Shown in pieces: positions 52,226 to 60,194 of a stretch of DNA of 64,000 nucleotides. The stretch covers positions 248,001-312,000 of the forward strand of contig JABTUK010000003.1 of the NCBI GenBank assembly GCA_015075405.1. Direction: 5' to 3'. This DNA comes from Anaerolineales bacterium. Lineage in GTDB: Bacteria; Chloroflexota; Anaerolineae; 4572-78; J111. A program made the position numbers and the translations under genes. Under the pieces are notes generated by a model. That model was not told where the DNA came from. It made no database searches and saw only the letters and a list, made by a program, of their open reading frames with translations. Each line of letters starts with the position of its first letter. Position 1 is the first letter of the stretch.

Positions 52226-52306
52226 CAAAGAATTTTCATTATTAGTGGTCTGTAAAAATCGGTGAATTTTACTCCAAAGGCGAGTTTTGGGAAAGCCTCA
52301 AGCGCT

Positions 52307-53503
52307 TCAAAGGCTTTCGTGGAGCGTATCCATGAGGTCGGCCGCAATAGCTTGCAGCGCGGCCAGATAAACCTCCCGCAGGGGTACGTCGTTAATCTCG
52401 GCCAGCCGGCGGCAGTCCTCGTACTCCGGCGCAGCTTTAGAGTGACTTTTGGCCCATGAAGCCACTTTGACCCGCACCGGGCCGTAGGGAGTCTGCACGG
52501 TCTGGCTGGAGCGGGCCAGGCAGTGACGCAGCACGGTCTGCTGCCGCACCCCCAGTGTGCTGGTTTCGGCAAACAAAATTGCCATCAATTTATTGACTTG
52601 GGCGGGACGGCAGAGCACGTGCAGCAGCGTGGCCGGGCGATTCTTTTTCATTTGGATGGGGGCTAAAAAGACATCCAGCGCCCCGGCCTCGAACAAGCGG
52701 CCCATCACATAATCATAAGTTTCCGGGTTGAGGTCGTCAATGTTGGTTTCCAGCAAGGTCAACGTTTCTGTTGTCGCGCTGTTGGGGGCAGCTTGTTGGC
52801 CCAGCAGCAGCCGCAGCACATTGGGAATGGGCAAATCGCGGCCTCCGGCCCCATAGCCAACCGCTTCGAGGGTCATGGCCGGCAGCGGGCCAAACTCCGC
52901 CGCCAGCGAGGTCAGCAGCGCCGCGCCGGTGGGGGTGACCAGTTCCTTTTCAATCTCACTGCCAACCACCGGCGCCCCTTTGAGCAAAGCGACCGTGGCC
53001 GGAGCGGGCAGGGGAATGGCGCCGTGCGCTCCCTTTACAAAGCCCCGGCCCAACGGCAGCGGCGAGACGACGACTCGCTCCACGCCCAGTGCGGCCAGCC
53101 CGGCCAAAACGCCGACCACATCCACAATGGTATCCACCCCGCCCAGTTCGTGCAGGTGAACTTGTTCCAGCGTGACGCCGTGAATCCCGGCCTCGACTTC
53201 GCCCAGCCGCCGGAAGATGGCGCTGGCCTGGTCTTTGATGGCGGCGGGTAAATCGCTCCCCTGGACAATGGCTTCGATTTCGGGCAGGTGGCGGGCTGAA
53301 ACATCGTCGTTAACCAGCACGTCCACTTTGAGGGCGCTAAAGCCATTCTTCTCCACCCGCCGGACTTGCAGCTCAAAATCGTCCAGATGGAGCAGGGCCA
53401 GTTGTTGGCGCAGCGTCTCCTCCGGCAGTCCGGCGTCGAGCAGCGATCCTAGCAGCATGTCGCCGCTGGCCCCGGCAATGCAGTCAAAGTAAGCTATTTT
53501 CAT
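52307..53503 (-). CDS. larC: Nickel insertion protein LarC (nickel-pincer nucleotide synthesis)
   Basis: A 398-residue protein from ATG 53503, where MKIAYFDCIAGASGDMLLGS starts the fold; a longer reading to 53770 passes through repeat sequence and is rejected. LarC inserts nickel into the P2TMN pincer precursor using CTP. GVTLEQVHLHELGGVDTIVD near residue 117 has the conserved histidines. The GAVGYGAGGRDLPIPNVLR-like block lies near 235. ETNIDDLNPETYDYVMGRLF near 268 and MKKNRPATLLHVLCRP near 298 belong to the C-terminal half. Unlike in Lactobacillus plantarum, where larC is split by a frameshift, it is one frame here. It lies in the order larE-larB-larC on the minus strand. Confidence 0.93.
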   Translation of the reverse strand: MKIAYFDCIAGASGDMLLGSLLDAGLPEETLRQQLALLHLDDFELQVRRVEKNGFSALKVDVLVNDDVSARHLPEIEAIVQGSDLPAAIKDQASAIFRRLGEVEAGIHGVTLEQVHLHELGGVDTIVDVVGVLAGLAALGVERVVVSPLPLGRGFVKGAHGAIPLPAPATVALLKGAPVVGSEIEKELVTPTGAALLTSLAAEFGPLPAMTLEAVGYGAGGRDLPIPNVLRLLLGQQAAPNSATTETLTLLETNIDDLNPETYDYVMGRLFEAGALDVFLAPIQMKKNRPATLLHVLCRPAQVNKLMAILFAETSTLGVRQQTVLRHCLARSSQTVQTPYGPVRVKVASWAKSHSKAAPEYEDCRRLAEINDVPLREVYLAALQAIAADLMDTLHESL

Positions 53504-53522
53504 TGATATAACCCTGATTAAT

Positions 53523-53590
53523 CTGGAAGGCTGGAAGAATGGAAGGTTGGAGGATTGAGCAATCTTCCAGCCTTCCAACCTTCCATTCCC
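53523..53590. repeat. Octamer hairpin (GGAAGGTT / CTTCCAAC units) between larB and larC
   Basis: Units GGAAGGCT, GGAAGAAT, GGAAGGTT and GGAGGATT, then a centre at GAGCAATC, then CTTCCAGC, CTTCCAAC and CTTCCATT. The period is 8, unlike the 7-bp majority. Confidence 0.8.
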
Positions 53591-53594
53591 CCAA

Positions 53595-54356
53595 CTAACT
53601 TTTCTTCCGTAGAATGAGATGCGCAAAAACCCCTGCCCCAAAGCCGTTATCAATATTGACCACGGCCACGCCGGTGGCGCAGGAGTTGAGCATCGAGAGC
53701 AGCGGGGCCAGGCCGCCAAAGTGCGCCCCGTAGCCCACGCTGGTCGGTACGCCGATGACCGGACAGGCAACCAACCCGCCGACCACGCTGGTCAGCGCGC
53801 CCTCCATCCCGGCCACACTGATGATAACCTCGGCCTTGAACAACCGCTCGCGCTGGTCCAGCAGGCGATGCACCCCGGCCACGCCGACATCGTAAGCTCG
53901 CTCGACCCGGCTGCCCAGAAATTCGGCGGTTTGGGCTGCTTCTTCCGCTACCGGCAGATCGGATGTGCCGCCGGTCACAACCAGCACGTAGGGCGCATCG
54001 GCGGCGGGGGCCGGCAGTTCGCTGCGGGTTAAAGTCAGCAGGCGCGAGACAGGGTCGTACTGCGCCTGGGGAAATTGCCCCCGGACGGCAGCAGCCATTT
54101 CGGCGGAAACCCGCGTCGCCAGCACCCGGTCGTGGTGCTGGCTCAACCGCTCCACAATCGCCAAAACCTGCTCGACCGTTTTATTCTGGCAAAAAATCAC
54201 TTCGGGCAAACCCTGCCGCAGCGAGCGGTGCAGGTCGAGCCGGGTGTGGCCCAGGTCATCATAAGGTAGACTGCGCAGCCGTTCCAGGGCCTGGGCCACG
54301 TCAATCTGACCGGATTGAACGCCGGTCAGCAATTGCTCCAGTTTTTCAATGTCCAT
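53595..54356 (-). CDS. larB: Nickel-pincer cofactor biosynthesis protein LarB
   Basis: A 253-residue carboxylase/hydrolase-like protein of the AIR-carboxylase (PurE) family. LarB carboxylates and hydrolyses nicotinic acid adenine dinucleotide to give the pincer precursor. The start at 54356 gives MDIEKLEQLLTGVQSGQIDV. The N-terminal helical part contains YDDLGHTRLDLHRSLRQGLP near 37 and EVIFCQNKTVEQVLAIVERL near 57. The PurE-like core has YVLVVTGGTSDLPVAEEAAQ near 125, SVAGMEGALTSVVGGLVACP near 180, and VIGVPTSVGYGAHFGGLAPLL near 200. The 5' end overlaps the 3' end of larE by 11 bases. Confidence 0.93.
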   Translation of the reverse strand: MDIEKLEQLLTGVQSGQIDVAQALERLRSLPYDDLGHTRLDLHRSLRQGLPEVIFCQNKTVEQVLAIVERLSQHHDRVLATRVSAEMAAAVRGQFPQAQYDPVSRLLTLTRSELPAPAADAPYVLVVTGGTSDLPVAEEAAQTAEFLGSRVERAYDVGVAGVHRLLDQRERLFKAEVIISVAGMEGALTSVVGGLVACPVIGVPTSVGYGAHFGGLAPLLSMLNSCATGVAVVNIDNGFGAGVFAHLILRKKS

Positions 54357-55152
54357 GCGCCAGCAAAACCTCATTCATACTGCCGGAGCGAAAGCCGGCC
54401 AAGTCCAGAGTCACGTAAGCGTAACCCAGCCCTTTGAGCCGGTCTACAATCTGCTCGCGTTGGCGCAGTACGGCTTCAAAGTCGGCGGCTTCGATTTCGA
54501 GCCGGGCAATGTCGTTGTGATGGCGCACCCGCAGTTGGCGAAAGCCCATCTGCTTGAGGGCCAGTTCGGCCCGTTCCACCTGCGACAGCATTTGCAGGGT
54601 AATGGTGACGCCGTAGGGAATACGCGAGGAAAGACAGGCCGCAGCGGGTTTGTCCCAATTGGGCAGGCCGAGGGTGCGGGCCAGCTCGCGGATTTCGACT
54701 TTGGTCAGCCCGACCTCTTGCAGGGGGCTGCGGACGCCCCGCTCGCGGGCGGCCTGGCGGCCGGGGCGATGGTCGCCCACATCGTCAAGATTGGTTCCAT
54801 CTACCACGTAGTTATACCCTTCCTGTTGGGCGTAATCCACCAGCTTGGTGTACACTTCGCTTTTGCAAAAATAGCAGCGGTTGGGAGCGTTGGCCAGGTA
54901 GCGGGGGTCGGCCGTTTCTTGGCTTTCAATGGGCATGTAGCGCGCGCCGATATGGCTTACAATAGCTTCGGCTTCGGCCCGTTCGTGGGCGGCCAGGCTG
55001 GCCGAAATGGCGGTCATCGCCAGAGCTTTGTCCCCCAGGCAGTCGTGGGCCACTTTCAACACCAGGGCGCTGTCCACACCGCCGGAATAGGCCACCACCA
55101 CGCTTTCCATCTGGCGCATTGTCTCTTTGAGTTTTTCTAGTTTGTCCGTCAT
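54346..55152 (-). CDS. larE: Sulfur transferase LarE (nickel-pincer cofactor)
   Basis: A 268-residue PP-loop ATPase starting at ATG 55152 (MTDKLEKLKETMRQ). LarE adenylates the pyridinium dicarboxylate and supplies sulfur twice. The PP-loop is AYSGGVDSALVLK at about 21-33. Cysteines of the CYFC motif are at 93 and 96. The sacrificial sulfur-donor cysteine, in my reading, is C173 in KPAAACLSSRIPYG, in the place of Cys176 of L. plantarum LarE. A NLDDVGDHRPGRQAARERGV loop lies near 121. It is the first gene of the larE-larB-larC set. larA, the lactate racemase apoenzyme, is not nearby. Confidence 0.93.
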   Translation of the reverse strand: MTDKLEKLKETMRQMESVVVAYSGGVDSALVLKVAHDCLGDKALAMTAISASLAAHERAEAEAIVSHIGARYMPIESQETADPRYLANAPNRCYFCKSEVYTKLVDYAQQEGYNYVVDGTNLDDVGDHRPGRQAARERGVRSPLQEVGLTKVEIRELARTLGLPNWDKPAAACLSSRIPYGVTITLQMLSQVERAELALKQMGFRQLRVRHHNDIARLEIEAADFEAVLRQREQIVDRLKGLGYAYVTLDLAGFRSGSMNEVLLAHGH

Positions 55153-55244
55153 GAATACATCGTACCTCCGGCAGAGATTATGCAATAAAGCAGCACGGCT
55201 GGCAAGGGGGTAGACAACTTTAAAAAAATAATTAACCAAAGCCC

Positions 55245-55314
55245 GTGAACCGTGATGCGTGATGCGTGAGAAGATTTTGCCTAGAATCCTCACGCATCAC
55301 GTATCACGTATCAT
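55245..55314. repeat. Heptamer hairpin (GATGCGT / CACGCAT units)
   Basis: GTGATGCGTGATGCGTGAG, then a loop, then CTCACGCATCACGTATCACG. The period is 7. It lies between the divergent larE and moaC genes. Confidence 0.85.
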
Positions 55315-55405
55315 TTGAATCGCTCACTGGTCTATCCCCCGCCTTTTTTGCGCCTGCTTTTAAGTTGGCTATAATCCCTTGAGATTATGGCTTGAGGACC
55401 GTTTT

Positions 55406-55894
55406 ATGACACTAACCCATCTCGACGAACATGGCCGCGCCCGCATGGTAGATGTAGGCCAGAAAGATGATACCCAGCGCGAAGCTGTGGCGCGAGGCTG
55501 CATCTGGATGAAGCCGGAAACGCTGGCGCTCATCCAGGAAGGCGGCATCAGCAAAGGCGATGTGCTGGCGGTGGCCCAGGTGGCGGGCATCATGGCCGCC
55601 AAGCGCACCCACGAGTTGATTCCCATGTGCCACCCGCTGCTGCTGACCCACGTCAGCCTGACCTTTGAACCCCATCCGGCTGACCCACCCGATGGGTTGG
55701 CCGTAATTGACATCAGCGCCACCGTTCGCACCACCGGCAAAACCGGGGTCGAGATGGAAGCCCTGACGGCAGTCAGCGTGGCCGGATTGACCATTTACGA
55801 CATGTGCAAAGCCGTTGACCGGGCCATGCAGCTCGACGCCATCCGCCTGGCCCGCAAAAGCGGCGGGAAGAGCGGAGAGATAGTATTGGAGTAG
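55406..55894 (+). CDS. moaC: Cyclic pyranopterin monophosphate synthase MoaC
   Basis: A 162-residue enzyme of molybdenum cofactor biosynthesis that rearranges the GTP-derived intermediate to cPMP. ATG at 55406 gives MTLTHLDEHGRARMVDVGQK, the canonical start with the MVDV motif. Conserved blocks are GDVLAVAQVAGIMAAKRTHE near residue 50 and LIPMCHPLLLTHV near 72, whose PMCHPL is the hallmark. GKTGVEMEALTAVSVAGLTI near 112 and YDMCKAVD near 132, with a catalytic K-x-D pair, complete the set. A heptamer hairpin begins at its stop codon, and the moaD-moaE fusion gene follows 74 bases later. Confidence 0.96.
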   Translation: MTLTHLDEHGRARMVDVGQKDDTQREAVARGCIWMKPETLALIQEGGISKGDVLAVAQVAGIMAAKRTHELIPMCHPLLLTHVSLTFEPHPADPPDGLAVIDISATVRTTGKTGVEMEALTAVSVAGLTIYDMCKAVDRAMQLDAIRLARKSGGKSGEIVLE

Positions 55895-55953
55895 TCAGTA
55901 GACAGTAGACAGGGATTTTTCCCCGTCTACCGTCTACTGTCTACCGTCTACTG
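55894..55953. repeat. Heptamer hairpin (GTAGACA / GTCTACC units)
   Basis: GTCAGTAGACAGTAGACAGGG is followed after a TTTTT loop by CCCGTCTACCGTCTACTGTC and another CCGTCTACTGG. The period is 7. It occupies the whole gap between moaC and the moaD-moaE fusion gene. Confidence 0.85.
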
Positions 55954-55968
55954 GATAGGAGTAGCTCA

Positions 55969-56670
55969 ATGAAAGTCACCGTTAAATTATTTGCCCGGCT
56001 GCGGGAGTTGGTTGGGACACATTCCATTGAGCGGCAGGTGATCGAAAATGGGACCGTGGCCGATTTGATTCAGCTTTTACAGGCTGAATTTCCCAAACTC
56101 ATCGAAGTCTTTCCCCGGACGGTCGTCTCGGTTAATCGAGAGTTTGCCGAACGGGAAACGCGGCTGACTGATGGTGATGAGGTGGCCTTTTTCCCGCCGG
56201 TCAGCGGCGGCTCCGGCGCTGACGATGGCATGTTTGCCATCACCTTCGAGCCGATCAGCCTCGATGTCTGGGCGGCCAAAGTGCGCCGCCCGGAAACGGG
56301 AGCGGTGGCCGTGTTTGCCGGGACGGTGCGGAACGTTTCCGCCGGCAAGGAGGTCGAGCGCCTGGAATACGAAGCTTATGAAGCAATGGCCGTAGCCAAA
56401 CTGCGCCAGGTGGCCGCCGAAGCGCGTGAGCAGTGGCCTAAAATTGTGGAGATTGCTATTGTCCAGCGTATCGGCCATCTGGAGGTGGGCGATAATGCGG
56501 TGATTGTAGCCGTGTCCAGCCCGCACCGGGGCGACGGCTGCTTTGAAGCCTGCCAGTACGCCATCAACCGGCTCAAGCAAATTGTGCCGATTTGGAAAAA
56601 AGAAGTCAGCCCGGACGGCAGCGCGTGGGTGGAGGGTGATTATCTGCCTTCGACCCAGGACACCCAGTGA
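55969..56670 (+). CDS. MoaD-MoaE fusion (molybdopterin synthase, both subunits)
   Basis: A 233-residue fusion. Residues 1-81 are a MoaD ubiquitin-like domain: MKVTVKLFARLRELVG at the start, GDEVAFFPPVSGG at the end. Residues about 87-225 are MoaE: ISLDVWAAKVRRPETGAVAV near 93, EAYEAMAVAKLRQVAAEARE near 127, IVQRIGHLEVGDNAVIVAVS near 150, and RGDGCFEACQYAINRLKQIV with catalytic Lys in PIWKKE near 200. The MoaD diglycine (80-81) must be a free C-terminus to be adenylated and thiocarboxylated, but here it is internal and followed by SGADDGMF. Post-translational cleavage, as described for fused MoaX of mycobacteria, seems required. Confidence 0.9.
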   Translation: MKVTVKLFARLRELVGTHSIERQVIENGTVADLIQLLQAEFPKLIEVFPRTVVSVNREFAERETRLTDGDEVAFFPPVSGGSGADDGMFAITFEPISLDVWAAKVRRPETGAVAVFAGTVRNVSAGKEVERLEYEAYEAMAVAKLRQVAAEAREQWPKIVEIAIVQRIGHLEVGDNAVIVAVSSPHRGDGCFEACQYAINRLKQIVPIWKKEVSPDGSAWVEGDYLPSTQDTQ

Positions 56671-56734
56671 TTTACGATTTTTGATTTACGATTTACGATT
56701 TTGTAACTGGTGATACGGAAGCGACCGAGACGGG

Positions 56735-56807
56735 ATAATTGTGAATTGTGAATGGTGAACGGCTCGCCGCGAGTCATTCACAATTCACAATTCACCATTA
56801 ATTATTA
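56735..56807. repeat. Heptamer hairpin (GAATTGT / TCACAAT units)
   Basis: ATAATTGTGAATTGTGAATG on one side, then CATTCACAATTCACAATTCA followed by CCATTAATTATT on the other. The period is 7. GATTTAC units without a return copy precede it at 56670-56700. Confidence 0.85.
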
Positions 56808-56848
56808 TCTTGGTTTCTTCCGTATCCTCGGTTCACACGAGGAGTGTT

Positions 56849-57583
56849 ATGACCAATATTTTTGAGGCGGAAAAGGCGCTCAATGTGACCTTTTCTAACA
56901 AGGCGTTATTGCAGCGGGCGTTGACCCATCGCTCTTACCTTAACGAAAACCCCGATTATCCCCTGGAAGATAACGAGCGATTGGAGTTTCTGGGGGATGC
57001 CATTTTGGATTTTATCACCGGTGAGTATCTGTACCACCGCTTCCCCGAAATGCCGGAGGGCCGCCTGACCAACCTGCGCTCGGCCCTGGTGCGCACCGAA
57101 ACCCTGGCCAACTTTGCCACCCAACTGGACCTGGGAGCGCACTTGCTGTTGGGCCGGGGCGAGGAGGACAGCGGTGGGCGCAGACGGTCGGCGATTTTGT
57201 GCGATGCCTTTGAGGCGTTTATTGGGGCGCTTTACCTGGACAGCAACCTGGAGACGGTCCGGCGTTTTGTTTACGCCATCATTGACCCGGCCCTGCAAGC
57301 GATTTTGGCGGCGGATACCGATAAAGACGCCAAAAGCCGTTTGCAGGAGGTGGCCCAGAGCCACTATCAGCTAACCCCTACCTACCGCACCATTCTGGAA
57401 GAAGGCCCGGATCATGCCAAAGAGTTTACGGTTGAGGCGGTGATTGGGGGTAAAGTTTATGGCCGGGGCAAAGGGTTCAGCAAGCAAAATGCGGCTCAGG
57501 CCGCCGCGCAAGCCGCCTTGCAAGTGCTGGAACGAGAAATCCTGGCAACCGAAACGTTGAACATCGAACCTTCTAATGTTTAG
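56849..57583 (+). CDS. rnc: Ribonuclease III
   Basis: A 244-residue double-strand RNA endonuclease for rRNA and mRNA processing. ATG at 56849 with a GAGGAG site gives MTNIFEAEKALNVTF. The RNase III signature is NERLEFLGDAILDFITGEYL near residue 44, with catalytic E and D. A second acidic pair is in LCDAFEAFIGALYLDSN near 113. The double-stranded RNA-binding domain (about 160-235) has DAKSRLQEVAQSHYQLTPTY and GRGKGFSKQNAAQAAAQAAL. Length matches the family. The convergent rlmI gene lies behind a perfect 21-base-arm hairpin. Confidence 0.96.
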   Translation: MTNIFEAEKALNVTFSNKALLQRALTHRSYLNENPDYPLEDNERLEFLGDAILDFITGEYLYHRFPEMPEGRLTNLRSALVRTETLANFATQLDLGAHLLLGRGEEDSGGRRRSAILCDAFEAFIGALYLDSNLETVRRFVYAIIDPALQAILAADTDKDAKSRLQEVAQSHYQLTPTYRTILEEGPDHAKEFTVEAVIGGKVYGRGKGFSKQNAAQAAAQAALQVLEREILATETLNIEPSNV

Positions 57584-57614
57584 GTAGTGCTCCCGATGAA
57601 TCGGCGTTTTGCGG

Positions 57615-57660
57615 GGAGATTAGAGATTGGAGATTGTTGAATCTCCAATCTCTAATCTCC
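57615..57660. terminator. Bidirectional hairpin between rnc and rlmI, built of three heptamers
   Basis: Perfect 21-base arms (57615-57635 and 57640-57660) with a GTTG loop. Each arm is three 7-bp units of the type GGAGATT/AGAGATT. It lies between convergent genes. It has no T run, so termination is inferred from location. Confidence 0.6.
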
Positions 57661-57663
57661 AGA

Positions 57664-58857
57664 TCACCACACCCGGCAGACCAGGCCCTTGAGATATTCA
57701 GACTCCGGGAAGGTTAACAACACGGGGTGGTCGGCGCTTTGGGACAGGCGCTCGATGATCTGGACGTGGCGGCCGGCATCTACGGCTGCGCCAAACAGTA
57801 CCTTTTGGAATAGATCGCTGCTGATGGCGCCGGAGCAGGAAAAGGAAATCAACACCCCGCTGGGTTTGAGCAGTTTCATCGCCAGCAGGTTGATGTCTTT
57901 GTAGCCCTGAGTCGCCTTATCAACCTGGCGCTTGCTGTGGGCAAACTTGGGCGGGTCCAGGATAACCACATCAAATTTCCAGTTGTTGTCGCGATAGGCC
58001 CGCATAATTTCAAATACATCGGCTACGGCGTAAATATCTTCCCGCTCGCCAAACCCGTTGCGGCGCATATTTCGCTCGGCGATTTGCAGCGCTCGTTCCG
58101 AGGAGTCAATATTCATAATCCGTTTGGCCCCGGCGTAGGCGGCATACACGGAAAAAGCGCCGGTGTAGGCAAAGGCGTTCAGAATTTCCTTATTGGGAAA
58201 GTATTTGCTGGCCTTTTGCCGATTTTCGCGCTGGTCTAAGTAAAACCCCGTTTTTTGACCCAGTTTAATATCCACCAAAAAGGTGTGGCCGTTCTCGCTA
58301 ATCTCGATCATGTCCGGCGGCACTTCGCCCCAAACCGGACCGGTCACCGAGACCAGGCCCTCTTTTTCGCGGCTTTCGCCCTCGCTCCGATCATAAATTC
58401 CCTGGGGCGCGACCAAATCCACCAATATGTCCAGAATCGTCTGGCGATACCGCTCGACGGCCAGCGAAAGAAACTGGACCACCAGCCAGGTGCCGTACTG
58501 GTCGGCAATAAAGCCGGGCACGCCATCGGCCTCGGAGTATACCAGGCGAAAAGCGTCCGTATCCGGCGACTCAAACAAGGCTTGCCGTCCGGCCAGCGCC
58601 CGGCGAATGCGCCGCCGCCAAAAATCTTCATCTATTGCATCGTTGGGATTCCAGGTCAGCAAACGGACCTGGATTTGGGATTTTTCGTTATAAATCCCCC
58701 GCCCGACAAAACGGGCTTTGCTGTTCCAGACGTCCACCACATCGCCGTTGGCCGGATTGCCCTCGACCCGGCTAATCGCGCCCGAAAAGATCCAAGGATG
58801 GCGGTTGTTAACGGATTTTTCTCGTCCTTGTTTGAGGATGACTTGCGCAGTGATCAT
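57664..58857 (-). CDS. RlmI-type 23S rRNA (cytosine-5) methyltransferase
   Basis: About 397 residues from ATG 58857 with a GAGGGA site; longer starts exist at 58896 and 59007. The N-terminal PUA domain (ITAQVILKQGREKSVNNRHPWIFSG with VVDVWNSKARFVGRGIYNEK) and a RlmI core follow. SAM-binding motif I is ILNAFAYTGAFSVYAAYAGA near residue 225. The NIDSSERALQIAERN acidic turn, FDVVILDPPKFAHSKRQVDK near 302 (catalytic DPP motif) and GVLISFSCSGAISSDLFQKV near 345 with the Cys complete it. It matches RlmI/YccW and the class I SAM rRNA methyltransferase group; target base C1962 is by analogy. Confidence 0.92.
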   Translation of the reverse strand: MITAQVILKQGREKSVNNRHPWIFSGAISRVEGNPANGDVVDVWNSKARFVGRGIYNEKSQIQVRLLTWNPNDAIDEDFWRRRIRRALAGRQALFESPDTDAFRLVYSEADGVPGFIADQYGTWLVVQFLSLAVERYRQTILDILVDLVAPQGIYDRSEGESREKEGLVSVTGPVWGEVPPDMIEISENGHTFLVDIKLGQKTGFYLDQRENRQKASKYFPNKEILNAFAYTGAFSVYAAYAGAKRIMNIDSSERALQIAERNMRRNGFGEREDIYAVADVFEIMRAYRDNNWKFDVVILDPPKFAHSKRQVDKATQGYKDINLLAMKLLKPSGVLISFSCSGAISSDLFQKVLFGAAVDAGRHVQIIERLSQSADHPVLLTFPESEYLKGLVCRVW

Positions 58858-59078
58858 GTTGTGTCCCTCGATGGGTTCGTGGATAACAGACGCCATGGAG
58901 CGTCCGCCTACAAAATTTTGTATTGTATCAGGCTGAAAGTGCCTTAACTTTAATTCTATTGTACCACAGAGCGCAGCAGGGTAAAGTTTTTCAAGTGAGT
59001 TTGTCATTCAATTATTGCAAATCGAATAATATTGAAATGAAATTGAAAGGTTATTAGCCGTTTTTTGTGTTATAACGG

Positions 59079-59224
59079 ATTATGCGTAATTCATTGAGGC
59101 GCGAGGCTAGAAGCCATCGCGCTGAGAGAGCAAAGCCCTCCGGGCTGAAGAGTTAGGGCGCTTCAGCGTCCTTTGCCCTTTCAGGGCGGTGGCTTCAGCC
59201 CCGCCCATCCAATTACGCATAATC
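59079..59224. mobile_element. MITE-like element with 13-bp terminal inverted repeats
   Basis: The ends ATTATGCGTAATT (59079-59091) and AATTACGCATAAT (59212-59224) are exact complements in a 146-bp sequence with no coding capacity. The interior has further stems (GCCCTCCGGGCT; CCTTTGCCCTTTCAGGGCGG). It abuts the broken start of a BTAD-regulator relic, which suggests insertion into that gene. Confidence 0.7.
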
Positions 59225-59570
59225 GGTTACAGAGAGTGATTTCTGGCTGGATGTGGCTGTTTTTGAAACCCATGCCAACCGTGTTGTGGGGAAACCCATC
59301 CCGTCCATAGAGGCAGCCGAGGCCCAAGCCCTGGTCCATGCCTTGCAACTCTACCAGGGTGAGTTACTGGAGGGCTTTTATGGCGTAAAAGCTAAAGATT
59401 ACCTGGGAGAAATCAAGGCGCTCTTTGAGTGGGTTCAGGGCAACATCCGGCAGGCCGCCGCTGCGTCGCCGGGCGGTTATCCGCCCTTTAGCGCCCGTTA
59501 CGCCGCGGCCTATCCGGCCCGTGGCCGTGCGACCTCTGCGATCCCTCCCCCGGCAGCGGTTCGCCGCTGA
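59223..59570 (+). pseudogene. Truncated BTAD-domain transcriptional activator fragment
   Basis: The frame opens straight after the MITE. ESDFWLDVAVFETHANRVV near the start and VHALQLYQGELLEGFYG match the bacterial transcriptional activator domain of SARP/AfsR-like regulators (WLDV-x-x-FE and LYRGxLLxGFY). The N-terminal DNA-binding part and the ATPase/TPR body are missing. The downstream part of the frame becomes proline/alanine-rich and looks random. Confidence 0.6.
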
Positions 59571-59752
59571 GGCGACAGGCAACCCAGCGCCCGGTCCGGG
59601 CCGGTCATAACCCGTCCGCCGAGCCATCTCCCCGACTGAGGCGGGATATTCACCTGAGGCAAAACCCGCCGCGCCTGGTCAGCAACGTCGCCGGGACGCA
59701 GCTCTACCTTGTTGGGGGTAATTAAATACGGGAGCAATTATGTCTGTTATAG

Positions 59753-59899
59753 TAACTCAAGTTGCCACCTATGGGCGAAAAATCATCCTGAGTGTGTGAA
59801 GCACGTATCGAAGGGTGATTTTTCGCCGTAAACACCCTTCGATACGCCTTTTCAAGGCTACTCAGGATGCCTGCGGCGAAAAGGTAGCAACTTGGGTTA
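59753..59899. repeat. 147-bp inverted repeat element
   Basis: TAACTCAAGTTGCCACCT (59753-59770) pairs with AGGTAGCAACTTGGGTTA (59882-59899) with two mismatches. ATCATCCTGAGT inside returns as ACTCAGGATGCC. From 59571 to 59752 and from 59900 to 60110 no gene can be supported; short frames there lack signals. Confidence 0.7.
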
Positions 59900-60113
59900 T
59901 AGTAGGCATCAAAGAGAAAGTCCACCTGCCCTTGTATGATGCTTTTGTGACCCCAGGGCCGGCGCAGACATTTGGGCAGGCAGTTGGCCCGGAGAATCGG
60001 CTGCGCTTCTTTGTAGATGTTTAGAACAAGACCAAACTGGAAACCATCTACAGGCCGCCGGTGTTTTGCCCAGCTTAAGGATCGTGGATTAAATAACTTC
60101 TCCAATTCAATGG

Positions 60114-60194
60114 AAAGTTGGAGATTGGAGATTCAGCTATAATCTCCAATCCCCAAATCTACCAAATGGGCAAGTTAACTAATTCTCATTCCTA
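60114..60194. repeat. Dispersed repeat, copy 2 (reverse orientation)
   Basis: It is the reverse complement of 32865-32962: TGGAAAGTTGGAGATTGGAG, then AATCTCC units, CCAAATCTACCAAATGGGC, then TTCTCATTCCTA. It overlaps the 3' end of the AAA-Csx3 gene and encodes its last three residues and stop. Confidence 0.85.

Noticed and set aside
59753..60110. Short open frames in the region between the BTAD relic and the AAA-Csx3 gene
   Set aside because: They cross an inverted-repeat element, lack ribosome-binding sites and show no recognisable motif.
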